This document shows positions 1-8,992 of a stretch of 64,000 nt of DNA, in pieces (positions within the stretch are counted from its first letter, which is position 1; each line of letters opens with the position of its first letter). The DNA lies in the NCBI GenBank assembly GCA_024405115.1, contig JAKSPD010000002.1, positions 83,684 to 147,683 of the forward strand, read 5' to 3'. A program made the translations under genes and the position numbers. Below the pieces are notes generated by a model. It saw only the letters and a program-made list of their open reading frames with translations, had not been told where the DNA came from and made no database searches. The stretch comes from Lachnospiraceae bacterium (GTDB lineage: Bacteria; Bacillota; Clostridia; Lachnospirales; Lachnospiraceae).

Positions 1-524
1 TGAAGTGCCTCAAATATCTTGACATCATAGCCCATCTTTGCAAGGTCACCGGCACATGTGAGTCCAGAAGGTCCGGCGCCGATGACAGCAACCTTTTTGC
101 CTTTTTTCTCAACGTCCTTCTTCGGTACGTAGCCGTTTTCCCTTGACCAGTCTGCGACAAAGCGCTCGAGCTTTCCGATTGATACTGCCTCGCCTTTAAT
201 ACCCCTTATGCACACGCCTTCACACTGTGTCTCCTGAGGGCACACGCGGCCGCAGACTGCCGGAAGCGCAGATGCTTCGGCGATTATGTCAGCAGCCTTC
301 TCAAAGTTCCTGTTCTTAACTTCCTGTATGAACGCGGGTATGTTTATGCTCACGGGGCACCCGCCCACACATCTTGCATTTTTACAGTTAAGGCAGCGCC
401 CTGCCTCAGCCACGGCTTCCTCCTCACTGTAACCTAAGCATACCTCTTCAAAATTCGTGGCACGTACCTTCGGGTCCTGCTCACGTATAGGTACCTTTTT
501 TAATATGTTTACTTCAATAGCCAT
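1..524 (-). CDS. nfnB: NfnB, large subunit of NADH-dependent ferredoxin:NADP+ oxidoreductase (3' part cut by window edge)
   Basis: Partial gene; the N-terminal ~174 residues are present and the rest lies left of the window. It starts MAIEVNILKKVPIREQDP, shows a cysteine-rich N-terminal Fe-S domain (CLNCKNARCVGGCPV, then CGRVCPQETQCEGVC) and then the FAD-binding dinucleotide motif VAVIGAGPSGLTCAGDLA. This is the architecture of glutamate synthase small-subunit-like proteins. Because its ATG overlaps the nfnA stop by one base (TGATG), NfnB of the cytosolic NfnAB complex is the best call. NfnAB couples NADPH, NADH and ferredoxin redox. A stand-alone glutamate synthase beta subunit is less likely given the nfnA partner. 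Confidence 0.88.
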   Translation of the reverse strand, partial: MAIEVNILKKVPIREQDPKVRATNFEEVCLGYSEEEAVAEAGRCLNCKNARCVGGCPVSINIPAFIQEVKNRNFEKAADIIAEASALPAVCGRVCPQETQCEGVCIRGIKGEAVSIGKLERFVADWSRENGYVPKKDVEKKGKKVAVIGAGPSGLTCAGDLAKMGYDVKIFEAL

Positions 525-1414
525 CAGTCCTTACCTCCGCACATTCCGCATCCGCCGTGATGGGTTGCCCCCTCCTGCAATCTGAGCATGGCCTTTCCCT
601 CCTCGGTCTGGTAAGCTTTTGCGCGCTTCATGGCAGCATCAAAATCCACCTTGTGCCCGTCAAACTCCGGTCCGTCCACGCATGCAAATTTAACCTCTCC
701 TCCTACCATGAGCCTGCATGCACCGCACATTCCGGTACCGTCTACCATTATGGGGTTCATTGAGACGACTGTGGGAATTCCCATCTCCTTTGTGGTAAGA
801 CACGCAAACTTCATCATTATCACGGGGCCTATCGCTATACAGAGGTCATATTTATTTCCCTCTTCGTAAACAAGCTGCTTCATGGCAACAGTCACGTTTC
901 CATTTATTCCGTATGATCCGTCATCAGTTGCTATGTAAAGGTTTCCGGCAACTGCCTTCATCTCATTTTCAAGAATTATGATATCCTTTGTCTTTCCGCC
1001 GATGATCACGTCTGCATCAACACCGTGCTCATGGAGCCACTTTACCTGCGGATACACGGGAGCCGCGCCCACTCCGCCTGCAACAAAGAGTATCTTTTTT
1101 TCCTTAAGTTCATTCAAAGGTGTGCTTATAAGTTCAGAAGGCCTTCCAAGTGGTCCCACAAAATCAGCAAAGAAATCTCCCTCATTGAGTTCCTTCATAC
1201 GTGTGGTAGAAGCTCCGACTTCCTGGAACACGATGGTCACCGTTCCTGCCCCGCGGTCGTAGTCGCATACGGTAAGCGGTATTCTCTCGCCCTTATCGTC
1301 AATGCGCACTATGATAAATTCACCGGGCTGGCATTTTGCAGCCACTCTTTCAGCCTTGACATCCATCAGCCAGATTTTGTCGGTAAGATGGACTTTCCTT
1401 ACAATCTCAAACAT
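524..1414 (-). CDS. nfnA: NfnA, ferredoxin-NADP+ oxidoreductase subunit alpha
   Basis: 296 residues starting MFEIVRKVHLTDKIWLMDV. I chose this ATG because GGAGG sits 8 bases upstream; an in-frame TTG 45 bases further up is less likely. The protein has an N-terminal FAD-binding barrel (GEFIIVRIDDKGERIPLTV), an NAD-binding region (FVAGGVGAAPVYPQ) and a C-terminal cysteine set (GTGMCGACRLMVGG, FACVDGPEFDGH) expected to hold the [2Fe-2S] cluster, as in dihydroorotate dehydrogenase electron-transfer subunits. With NfnB it forms the bifurcating NADH/NADPH/ferredoxin transhydrogenase. The extreme C-terminus carries an additional GGCGMCGGKD tail with a CxxC pair whose role I cannot assign. Confidence 0.9.
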   Translation of the reverse strand: MFEIVRKVHLTDKIWLMDVKAERVAAKCQPGEFIIVRIDDKGERIPLTVCDYDRGAGTVTIVFQEVGASTTRMKELNEGDFFADFVGPLGRPSELISTPLNELKEKKILFVAGGVGAAPVYPQVKWLHEHGVDADVIIGGKTKDIIILENEMKAVAGNLYIATDDGSYGINGNVTVAMKQLVYEEGNKYDLCIAIGPVIMMKFACLTTKEMGIPTVVSMNPIMVDGTGMCGACRLMVGGEVKFACVDGPEFDGHKVDFDAAMKRAKAYQTEEGKAMLRLQEGATHHGGCGMCGGKD

Positions 1415-1461
1415 ATATACCTCCGAATTACTGTCAAAATAAGAAGACAGTACCTCCAATT

Positions 1462-1489
1462 ACTATATTAAAAAAAACATGATCTGCAA
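1462..1489 (-). promoter_or_regulatory. Candidate nfnAB promoter
   Basis: On the minus strand TTGCAG (1484-1489) and TATAGT (1462-1467) are separated by 16 bases, about 50 bases upstream of the nfnA ATG. A 7-bp inverted repeat (TACTGTC / GACAGTA) lies in the short leader between this promoter and the ribosome site. Two other TATAAT-like hexamers lie further upstream but have poor -35 partners. Confidence 0.4.
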
Positions 1490-1546
1490 AGGGCATTTTT
1501 CCATTATACATGTTATGCAGATATCATTATACTTGCCCTTCTGATA

Positions 1547-3304
1547 CTACTCGACTGTTATCCTTCCGGCCGGCATCTCATATTGTTCTGGAATATTCCC
1601 GCCCAAGTTCTCCGTAATATACTTCATGATCACGTTATAATCAATGTCACAGGCATCAAGTATGACTTCATCATCCAGGAACATGTTCATTCCGTCGCCG
1701 CCACTATGTGAAATGAACTTTGATATTGCCACGGTATAATACTTTTCAGGGTCAATTTCCTCGAGACTTCCGTCAGCATTTTCCAGATAAACGTCCTTAA
1801 CCCTTCTGTCTCCGGAAACTTCAACGAAAGAACCATCATTATCCAGAACAACTGATGACTTAACCTTCGTGTTGACTGTATATATGAGTCCTGATACCTG
1901 TGCAAAAGAACCTGTCTCCCCTACTGACTTACCATCACTCGACCTGTACTCTTTTTCGGTCTTCATGGAAGCCATCTCGAGCGCATCCAGAATGTGCTGT
2001 CCTTTTGCACTTATCAATGAAAGTTCCATTCCAAATGGCGACACCCTCAGAATATCACCATACGTAATGACACCGGCAGGTATATTGTCACGGACACCGC
2101 CACCGTTTGTCCATCCTATCTGCGCACCCAGAACTGTTCTGTATGCATCGGCACATAAATCACCTAAGTTTGTCTCACGGTTTCTTACCATCCTCACCCC
2201 GTCAGGATCCGTGATAAGAAGGTCATAGTCAGTATTCCCTATTGCAATGCCGGTTTCAGACTCATAAGCATCCTCAATCCGGTCAATGAAAGCCTGGACT
2301 TCCATGTCCTTTTCAGGGAAGGATGTTATCAGTGTAGTCGTTAAATTGCCTTCAGGAGTAATAAGAAGTTCTCCTACTGACTGGAGTTTCGTTCCGGTTG
2401 ATGAACGTATGACAAGGTCACCGTTTTTATCAGTAAGATAATCAGAACATATGAATGAATGCGAGTGTGAATCCAGGATAACATCAACGCCCTCAGTGTT
2501 GGCTATAAGGGCCGTGGAACCGAATTCCTCCCTAACGGGTTCAATACCCATGTGGGCAAGCAGGATCACATAATCCGCCCCGGCTTCCCTGCACTCGTCA
2601 ATACTGCGCTGTACCGTTTCATAAAACTCGGTTGACGATTTTGCAGAAAAGTCTATTACTGTCTTCTCATCCTCCTTAAGGTTAGCGGGATTGGTGGATG
2701 TCACCGTTTCCGGAGTATCAACACCGATAAAGGCGACCTTACGGTCACCATACTCAACTAACTCATAAGGCTTCATTCCAAAGAACGGATTGTTTCCCGA
2801 ACCCGTATACTTCACATTACAGTCAACGTACTGATACTTCGCTGACATCATGTTTGAATTTAGTGCCTTCAGTCCGTAATCAAACTCATGATTTCCAAGT
2901 GAAGCGATGTCATACCCCACCTTGTTCATGATCTGTACAATATATGCGCCCTTTGAAACAGCTCCGATGGTATCGCCCTGGAGATGATCGCCCACATCCA
3001 CCAGAGTTACATACGGAGTCTTTTCCAGCATTTTTTTCCTGATGGCTGAAACACCGCTGTAACCAAGACCGTCGTTTATACCGCAATGTACGTCATTTGT
3101 GTAGATAATAATTATGTCACCAGTGATTTCTTTCTCTTCCACAGGGCTTGCGCCGATTTCCGCGCTCAGTCCCGGAGTAGTATATTCCACAAATGCCTCG
3201 GTAAGCGGAGTACTTAAATCATCCACCTCTGCCCTCTGACATGCGGTAAAGGTTAAAATCATTGAAAGCACCGCAAGCAGTGCCGTAATTTTTTTATAAT
3301 TCAT
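1547..3304 (-). CDS. Lipoprotein 5'-nucleotidase / metallophosphoesterase (UshA-like)
   Basis: 585 residues with a lipoprotein signal (MNYKKITALLAVLSMILTF then TAC, lipobox Cys about residue 22), so it is exported and lipid-anchored. The calcineurin-type metal sites are clear: YTNDVHCGIND, DVGDHLQGD, GNHEFDYG, LLAHMGIEP and DSHSHS. The C-terminal nucleotidase domain has NGGGVRDNIPAG for substrate binding. The family hydrolyses extracellular nucleotides to nucleosides and phosphate. The start has AAGGAG six bases upstream. It follows folC by only 11 bases, so it is probably the last gene of the folT-folC operon; a role in dephosphorylating a pterin or nucleotide before uptake is possible but unproven. 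Confidence 0.88.
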   Translation of the reverse strand: MNYKKITALLAVLSMILTFTACQRAEVDDLSTPLTEAFVEYTTPGLSAEIGASPVEEKEITGDIIIIYTNDVHCGINDGLGYSGVSAIRKKMLEKTPYVTLVDVGDHLQGDTIGAVSKGAYIVQIMNKVGYDIASLGNHEFDYGLKALNSNMMSAKYQYVDCNVKYTGSGNNPFFGMKPYELVEYGDRKVAFIGVDTPETVTSTNPANLKEDEKTVIDFSAKSSTEFYETVQRSIDECREAGADYVILLAHMGIEPVREEFGSTALIANTEGVDVILDSHSHSFICSDYLTDKNGDLVIRSSTGTKLQSVGELLITPEGNLTTTLITSFPEKDMEVQAFIDRIEDAYESETGIAIGNTDYDLLITDPDGVRMVRNRETNLGDLCADAYRTVLGAQIGWTNGGGVRDNIPAGVITYGDILRVSPFGMELSLISAKGQHILDALEMASMKTEKEYRSSDGKSVGETGSFAQVSGLIYTVNTKVKSSVVLDNDGSFVEVSGDRRVKDVYLENADGSLEEIDPEKYYTVAISKFISHSGGDGMNMFLDDEVILDACDIDYNVIMKYITENLGGNIPEQYEMPAGRITVE

Positions 3305-3315
3305 GTATCTCCTTC

Positions 3316-4578
3316 TCAGTGAAATCTCTTTCTTATGCTACCTGCCATGTAAAGTGATCCGAAAGCAATCACGGGCCTTCCTTTTGAACGGGCACAACTT
3401 ATGCCTTCATCAGTATCATCGAAAGCCTCAGCCTTAAATCCTTTTTTTATAATCGTTTCTGCAAGTTCAGATGCCGGAAGGGCACGCTCGCTCTCCGGTG
3501 TAAGTGTGACAAACTCAGCCGCATACGGAGAAATAATGTCAAGAGTCCTGCTGTAATCCTTATCGCCAAGCATTCCAATGAGGAATGTGACCTTTGTATC
3601 AGGCAGATATTCAGAAACTGCATCCGCCATTGCTTCAGCGCACTGCGGATTATGTCCTCCATCCAGAATAAAGACAGGATCTTCCGCAAGAAGTTCAAAC
3701 CTGGCGGGCCACTTAGCTGAAGAAAGACCCTCTCTGACAGCACTTAACGGTATTTTCCATTCTTTGTCGCGAAGTGACTCGATAATTTTCAGGACCACTT
3801 TTGCATTCTGAAGCTGATGTCTTCCTAAAAGTGAAAGCGTATACTCTTCACCTTCTGCCATGAATACCTGACCCTTAAGTGAAGATGAAACAGGCTTAAG
3901 ATCAACATCCCTTGCATAATAGAGCCTGTCACCCTTTTCTTCCGTGATTTTTTCAATCACACTGCATACTGAGGGCACATTGTCATAGAGTACGACAGCA
4001 GAACCGGGTTTTATGATACCACCTTTTGTTTTTGCTATTTCCTCAACGGTGTTTCCAAGGAACTGGGTGTGGTCAAGACCTATGTTGCAGATGACTGCCG
4101 CCTCAGGCGGATCAATTACATTTGTTGAATCAAATTCTCCTCCCATGCCCACTTCAAGAACGACTATGTCACATTTCTGTTCGGCAAACCATAGCATTCC
4201 TATTGCCGTAACAAGTTCGAAATGCCTGGGATGGTCATCCATGCTGTCAGCAGCATCCGCAACTATTCCTGTTATCCTTGCAAGGTCATCGTCCGGAATC
4301 TCCTCACAGTTTACCTGAATACGCTCATTGAAGCGCTCAATGAATGGACTGGGAAACATACCGGTCTTATACCCTGCATGCCTTAAGACTGATTCAGTCA
4401 TCGCACAGGTGGATCCCTTTCCGTTTGTTCCAGCAATGTGTACGAACTTCAGTTTCTTCTGAGGGTCTCCAAGCAGATGAAGCAGGTCCTTTGTTCTCGA
4501 AAGTCCCAGCTTCCATACAGCCCAGTGACAGTCATTAAGATACTCTATTGCTTTTTCCGCAGTTTCAAATCTTTTCAT
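3316..4578 (-). CDS. folC: Folylpolyglutamate synthase / dihydrofolate synthase
   Basis: 420 residues, the usual FolC length. The ATP-binding loop GTNGKGSTCAM is at about residue 50, followed by the Mur-ligase-like motifs VLEVGMGGEFDSTN and ICNIGLDHTQFLG, and the C-terminal ligase domain has ILDGGHNPQCAEAM. The enzyme adds glutamate to dihydropteroate or to reduced folates in the cytosol. Its ATG lies inside the end of folT (14-base overlap), consistent with translational coupling of folate uptake to retention by polyglutamylation. Confidence 0.93.
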   Translation of the reverse strand: MKRFETAEKAIEYLNDCHWAVWKLGLSRTKDLLHLLGDPQKKLKFVHIAGTNGKGSTCAMTESVLRHAGYKTGMFPSPFIERFNERIQVNCEEIPDDDLARITGIVADAADSMDDHPRHFELVTAIGMLWFAEQKCDIVVLEVGMGGEFDSTNVIDPPEAAVICNIGLDHTQFLGNTVEEIAKTKGGIIKPGSAVVLYDNVPSVCSVIEKITEEKGDRLYYARDVDLKPVSSSLKGQVFMAEGEEYTLSLLGRHQLQNAKVVLKIIESLRDKEWKIPLSAVREGLSSAKWPARFELLAEDPVFILDGGHNPQCAEAMADAVSEYLPDTKVTFLIGMLGDKDYSRTLDIISPYAAEFVTLTPESERALPASELAETIIKKGFKAEAFDDTDEGISCARSKGRPVIAFGSLYMAGSIRKRFH

Positions 4579-5101
4579 TTTTTCTCCCGTTCCCGGTAAA
4601 CCTGGAAAGTTTAATAAGAATCTTCGGGGTAAATATTCCGAATACCACGGACTTTATGATACAGATCAGAAGACGTATTCCTACTTTCCCCCATACATAA
4701 GGCACTGAATAGTATCCGAACACCTTCGAATCAACATATATTGCCAACGTGTTAAAAATAAAAATGATAAGCTCCGCAAAAAGTATTATCATGCGAAGTT
4801 CTCTGTCTGAATTTGAAAACTCATGTTTTTTTGCATACATTCCCGCAGCAAGTCCGGCCACGATATAAGGCAGGATCCACAGTGCCGTTGTCGGAGAAAA
4901 TCCATATCTCAGTATCTGATATATGAATGTTCCTATTCCGCCCACAAGCACACCGTCTACCGGTCCGAACATGAGCGCGGCAAATATTACCGGAAGACTT
5001 TCAAAAGTGATCTTCAATGTTCCCAGATCAAGGGCAATGTATCCCAGGACCGCGCAAACAGCAGAAAGCATGGCATCGGTAGCCATTTTTTTAGTACTCA
5101 T
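4565..5101 (-). CDS. folT: ECF transporter S component, folate-type (FolT)
   Basis: 178 residues, small and very hydrophobic with about six membrane segments. The start MSTKKMATDAMLSAVCAVLG is chosen because AAAGGAGG lies 7 bases upstream; the longer open frame from 5179 begins upstream of the predicted promoter. The segment KITFESLPVIFAALMFGPVDG with the following GGIGTFIYQ is typical of ECF S components, where the A(N)xxxA-like helix contacts the T component. The immediate downstream overlap with folC argues for folate as substrate. The energising EcfAAT module is not in this window. No THF riboswitch is visible in the roughly 35-base leader. Confidence 0.82.
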   Translation of the reverse strand: MSTKKMATDAMLSAVCAVLGYIALDLGTLKITFESLPVIFAALMFGPVDGVLVGGIGTFIYQILRYGFSPTTALWILPYIVAGLAAGMYAKKHEFSNSDRELRMIILFAELIIFIFNTLAIYVDSKVFGYYSVPYVWGKVGIRLLICIIKSVVFGIFTPKILIKLSRFTGNGRKNEKI

Positions 5102-5140
5102 TAACGCGCCTCCTTTCAAACCCCATACTTTTACAAATAT

Positions 5141-5169
5141 ATTGTAACACTTATGAAAGTAACCCTCAA
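5141..5169 (-). promoter_or_regulatory. Candidate folT-folC-nucleotidase promoter
   Basis: TTGAGG (5164-5169) and TACAAT (5141-5146) on the minus strand with an exact 17-base spacer, about 40 bases upstream of the folT ATG. The implied leader is too short for a folate riboswitch. Confidence 0.55.
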
Positions 5170-5180
5170 GTTCTTTCAAA

Positions 5181-5212
5181 TTGAAAGGGGGACGCCTTTA
5201 AACGTCCCCCTT
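5181..5212 (-). terminator. Intrinsic terminator after tRNA-Val
   Basis: Eight-base stem GGGGGACG / CGTCCCCC (5187-5194 and 5203-5210) around an 8-base loop, with TTTCAA following on the minus strand. It lies immediately 3' of tRNA-Val and upstream of the folT promoter, separating the two units. Confidence 0.75.
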
Positions 5213-5218
5213 CATCAG

Positions 5219-5291
5219 TGCGGTCTACCGGACTCGAACCGACGACCTCTTGCGTGTGAAGCAAGCGCTCTCCCAGCTGAGCTAAGACCGC
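5219..5291 (-). tRNA. tRNA-Val (CAC anticodon)
   Basis: The minus strand folds as a cloverleaf: acceptor GCGGTCT with AGACCGC and discriminator A, D arm GCTCAGCTGGGAGAGC, anticodon stem CTTGC / GCAAG with loop TTCACAC (anticodon CAC, reading GUG), and T arm GGTTCGAGTCC. CCA is not encoded. A TATACT hexamer lies about 20 bases upstream and an intrinsic terminator follows. Confidence 0.95.
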
Positions 5292-5340
5292 ATCAATGCC
5301 TTAAAAGTATAACACAATTCAGGAAATAATACAGCACTTT

Positions 5341-6723
5341 TTAAATTTCATGAATGAACAGTCCCGAACGGAGCTTAGGTTCAAACCACGTTGACTTTGG
5401 TGGCATAAGAAGACCTGCATCCGCAACTTTGAACAGTTCATCCATGGATGTAGGATTCATGGCAAATGAAACTGCACAGTTTCCATCAGCAGTCAGGCTG
5501 TCCACTTCATCCTTAAGGGGAAGTAATCCCCTTATACCTCCAACAAACTTTATTCTTTTGTCAGTCCTCGGGTCACCAATTCCAAGGATGGGATCAAGCA
5601 AAGTATCCTGAAGTATGGAAACATCAAGACTCTTTACGGGATCATCCTTTACAGATGACGCATACGAAGGATCTACCGTAAGCATGTAGTATTCACCGCA
5701 AAGGTACATTCCCACCCTGTTCTTCGAAGACGGCCTCATTATTTCAGGATCACCGCACTTTCCTATCTTTTCAACACTGAAAGGTGTCTCATTTTCAATT
5801 TTCGCGATAAACTCACTGGCCGAAAGACCGTTCAGATCCTTTACTATCCTGTTATAATCAAGGATCTTCAGTTCTGAATCAGGGAAAAGTACGGAAAGGA
5901 AGTACTCTGACTCAATCTTATCATCATCAAAGGTATTTTTACTGTCTGACCACCCGGAAAGTGCCTTAACGGTCCTCCCCGCCATAATGTCGTTCCTGTC
6001 ATCTCCAGAAGTAAGCTCGCATATACCCGGGGCAGAATTATTCTTTCTTCTCTTCTGCGATACCTTTACGGCAGACGCCGCCCTGTGGTGTCCGTCGGCT
6101 ATGTATGTGAACTCGACAAACTCAAAATAACCCTCAAGCATCTTTACGAGTGGCGGATAATCCATCCTCCATACCCTCTGTCTGATTCCTTCTTCAGACG
6201 TAAAATCAAACATGGGCTTTGTCACTTTTGTGTCATTTACAATCTGGTTTATGGCCGGGTTTCCATGGTATGCAAGGAAAATCGGACCTGTCTGCGCGCT
6301 CAGGGTGTCAACATGACTGATACGGTCTGCCTCTTTTTCAGCCACAGTGTTCTCATGCTTCCTGCAGAAACCGTTTTCATAATCAGATACTGCTGTTACT
6401 CCCACTATTCCTGTCTGGGTACGTCCGTCCATAGTAAGCTCATACACATAATACGAAGGACGCAGTTCAGTTATTAATGCACCTTCTGCTTTCCAGCGTT
6501 CATACTCTTCCTTAGCTTTCGCATAAACCTCGTGGGCATACATGTCATGCTCAGGCTCAAAATATGTTTCTGGACGGTCAATGTTCAGAAAACTCCAGGG
6601 CTTTCCTTCAACAGCCTTTCTGGCTTCCTCCCTTGTATAAACATCGTAGGGAAGTGAAGCAATCAGCTTTGCGAATTCATTATCTTTAGGGCGTACCGCC
6701 TTAAAAGGTTTAACTGTACTCAT
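5341..6723 (-). CDS. DUF1015 family protein (SerC-operon associated)
   Basis: 460 residues matching the DUF1015 family: it starts VKPFKAVRPKDNEFAKLIAS, has the SLPYDVYTREEAR segment and the conserved IADGHHRAASA motif near the middle. The biochemical function is unknown to me. It is encoded 13 bases after serA, and in many Clostridia members of this family sit with serA/serC, so a role linked to phosphoserine or serine metabolism is likely but only from context. The motif resembles ParB/Srx-type nucleotide-binding loops (DGHHR), which could mean a kinase-like activity; this is speculation. The start has GGAGATGG in front of it. Confidence 0.82.
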   Translation of the reverse strand: MSTVKPFKAVRPKDNEFAKLIASLPYDVYTREEARKAVEGKPWSFLNIDRPETYFEPEHDMYAHEVYAKAKEEYERWKAEGALITELRPSYYVYELTMDGRTQTGIVGVTAVSDYENGFCRKHENTVAEKEADRISHVDTLSAQTGPIFLAYHGNPAINQIVNDTKVTKPMFDFTSEEGIRQRVWRMDYPPLVKMLEGYFEFVEFTYIADGHHRAASAVKVSQKRRKNNSAPGICELTSGDDRNDIMAGRTVKALSGWSDSKNTFDDDKIESEYFLSVLFPDSELKILDYNRIVKDLNGLSASEFIAKIENETPFSVEKIGKCGDPEIMRPSSKNRVGMYLCGEYYMLTVDPSYASSVKDDPVKSLDVSILQDTLLDPILGIGDPRTDKRIKFVGGIRGLLPLKDEVDSLTADGNCAVSFAMNPTSMDELFKVADAGLLMPPKSTWFEPKLRSGLFIHEI

Positions 6724-6736
6724 TCCATCTCCAAAA

Positions 6737-7903
6737 TTACTGAATGTGGCGGACCATTATGACGCCGTCAATTTTCTTAAGCTCGTCACAGATTGAATCA
6801 GGCACTGAATCATTGAAATCCAGGATAGTGTATGCAACCTGTTCCTTTGCCTTATTGACAAGGTTCTCGATATTAAGTCCCTTTGAAGCCGCGATCTCCG
6901 TTATCTGTCCAAGCATACCGATCTTATTCTCATGAAGGACCGTGATACGGTCACCGTCTGCTCTTGCAAACGAAACATCGGGGAAATTGACTGAATTGGA
7001 AATATTGCCGTTCTCAAGGTAGTCTCTTGTCTGACGGACTGCCATGACTGCACAGTTTTCCTCCGCCTCGGGAGAGCCTGATGCAAGATGGGGAGTACAT
7101 ACAACATTTTCCATCTTCATCTCACGCTCCGTCGGGAAATCAGTGGCAAAAGCAGCTATCTTTCCCGCCTCAAGTGCGTCACAGACGGCATCATTGTCTA
7201 CGATGGGACCGCGTGCGTAATTGAGAAGATATACGCCGTCCTTCATCGACGCGATAGCCTCACATCCGATCATACCGCGTGTTTCATCGTTAAGAGGCGT
7301 ATGTACTGTAATAAAGTCGCATTCCGAATAGATCTCATCAAGCTTTTCCACAATGCGTACGTCCTCTTTGAGTTCAAGTACGCGAAGATGCGTAAGATAC
7401 GGGTCATATCCGATCACTTCCATTCCGAGGCTGCGGCAGGCATGCGCCACTCTGGAACCTACCTGTCCAAGACCGATGACACCTATCTTCTTACCCATGA
7501 TCTCGGGTCCGCAGAATTTTTCCTTGCCTTTTTCAACAAGTCCGCCGTACTTGCTTTCCTCACCGGGAAGCTCCTTAACCCACTTTGATGCCTTTTCAAC
7601 ATTACGGCATGCCATAATCATTCCGCATACAACAAGCTCCTTGACAGCGTTCGCATTTCCTCCGGGAGTGTTGAAAACACAGATGCCCGATGCTGTGCAT
7701 CTTTCGACGGGAATGTTGTTGAAGCCGGCTCCCACTCTTGCTATTGCCTTTAATGAGGGTCCGAACTGCATATCAAGCAGAAGATCCGAACGCACCATGA
7801 TGGCATCGGGATCCTCCATCTGAGGAGCTACCGAATATTTAGAGGGATCAAGCTTTCTAAGCCCTGCCTCCGAGATCTTATTGTATGTGAGTATATTAAA
7901 CAT
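6737..7903 (-). CDS. serA: D-3-phosphoglycerate dehydrogenase
   Basis: 388 residues with the D-2-hydroxyacid dehydrogenase fold: NAD site VIGLGQVGSRVAHACR at about residue 145, catalytic region VHTPLNDETRG, and CTPHLASGSPEAEENC with the catalytic His. The C-terminus is a single ACT-type domain (VLHENKIGMLGQITEIAA). It oxidises 3-phosphoglycerate in the first step of serine synthesis, with serine feedback through the ACT domain expected. The ATG at 7903 is preferred (AAAGGTGA upstream) over a GTG three codons earlier. It begins five bases after the serC stop. Confidence 0.92.
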   Translation of the reverse strand: MFNILTYNKISEAGLRKLDPSKYSVAPQMEDPDAIMVRSDLLLDMQFGPSLKAIARVGAGFNNIPVERCTASGICVFNTPGGNANAVKELVVCGMIMACRNVEKASKWVKELPGEESKYGGLVEKGKEKFCGPEIMGKKIGVIGLGQVGSRVAHACRSLGMEVIGYDPYLTHLRVLELKEDVRIVEKLDEIYSECDFITVHTPLNDETRGMIGCEAIASMKDGVYLLNYARGPIVDNDAVCDALEAGKIAAFATDFPTEREMKMENVVCTPHLASGSPEAEENCAVMAVRQTRDYLENGNISNSVNFPDVSFARADGDRITVLHENKIGMLGQITEIAASKGLNIENLVNKAKEQVAYTILDFNDSVPDSICDELKKIDGVIMVRHIQ

Positions 7904-7908
7904 ATGTA

Positions 7909-8991
7909 TCACCTTTCTCTTTTTTCAAATTCTTCCATAAATCCTATGAGATCCTCAACAGCCCTGTAAGGAACAGCATTGTAAAGCGAGGCTCTCATTC
8001 CGCCAACCACTCTGTGACCCTTAAGGTTCTCAAATCCGGCTGCCTTTGATGCCGCAATAAATTTGGCATCAAGCTCTTTATTACCGGTAATAAAGGGTAT
8101 GTTCATAAGTGACCTTGAGTTTTTCTCAACAGTTCCCTTAAACATTTCGCTCTGATCAAGGAAGCTGTATAAAAGCGACGATTTCTTTTCATTTTCTGCC
8201 TTCATGACAGAAAGTCCGCCTTTTGCCTTCAGCCATTTGAAGACAAGTCCGCAGATATATATTGCCCAGCAGTTAGGTGTGTTAAAAAGCGAATCGGCAT
8301 CTGCCTGTGTCTTCCACTTAAGCATCGTAGGAACAAAAGCCGGAACATCGTCACGGATCAGGTCCTCACGAATTATTGATACCACAAGACCTGCAGGCCC
8401 GGCATTTTTCTGAACGCCGGCATAAATCACGCCGTACTCGTTTACCGGTATCGGCTCTGAAAGGAACATTGAGCTTACGTCAGCCACAAGAGTCTTTCCC
8501 TTGGTATCCGGAAGCTTTGGATATTTTGTACCGAAGATCGTATTGTTCTGGCAGATGTATACATAATCGGCATCCTCATCTATCGGAAGATCCGAGCAGT
8601 CAGGAATATACGAAAAATTCCGGTCGGCCGATGAAGCCACGCGGTTTACCGTAAGATACTTTTCGGCTTCCTCGGCAGCTTTTTTCGCCCACTGACCGGT
8701 AACTATATAATCGGCTTTTCCGTTCCTTACCAGATTCATGGGAACTGCGGAAAACTGCTGCCAGCCGCCGCCCTGAAGGAAAAGGACCTTATAGTTCTCA
8801 GGTATCCCCATAAGCTCACGAAGATCCGATTCCGCAGTATGCAGTATTTCTTCAAATTCGGGGGTCCTGTGGCTCATTTCCATGACGCCCATTCCGGTTC
8901 CTTTGTAATCAAGCATATCTGCAGCCGCTTCGCGGAGGACCTCCTCCGGAAGGCAGGCGGGGCCTGCAGAAAAATTGTAAACTCTTGACAT
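7909..8991 (-). CDS. serC: Phosphoserine aminotransferase
   Basis: 360 residues, full length for SerC. It begins RVYNFSAGPACLPEEVLREA, the family signature, and contains LFLQGGGWQQF for phosphate binding and the PLP lysine in YAGVQKNAGPAG, with DVSSMFLSEP upstream of it. It transaminates 3-phosphohydroxypyruvate with glutamate. The gene is one base downstream of nnrD, has AAGGAGA before its ATG, and is followed by serA in the same operon. No serB-type phosphatase gene is nearby. Confidence 0.95.
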   Translation of the reverse strand: MSRVYNFSAGPACLPEEVLREAAADMLDYKGTGMGVMEMSHRTPEFEEILHTAESDLRELMGIPENYKVLFLQGGGWQQFSAVPMNLVRNGKADYIVTGQWAKKAAEEAEKYLTVNRVASSADRNFSYIPDCSDLPIDEDADYVYICQNNTIFGTKYPKLPDTKGKTLVADVSSMFLSEPIPVNEYGVIYAGVQKNAGPAGLVVSIIREDLIRDDVPAFVPTMLKWKTQADADSLFNTPNCWAIYICGLVFKWLKAKGGLSVMKAENEKKSSLLYSFLDQSEMFKGTVEKNSRSLMNIPFITGNKELDAKFIAASKAAGFENLKGHRVVGGMRASLYNAVPYRAVEDLIGFMEEFEKRER

Positions 8992-8992
8992 T

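Noticed and set aside
5102..5180. THF riboswitch upstream of folT
   Set aside because: The leader from the predicted promoter is only about 35 bases and shows no conserved riboswitch core.
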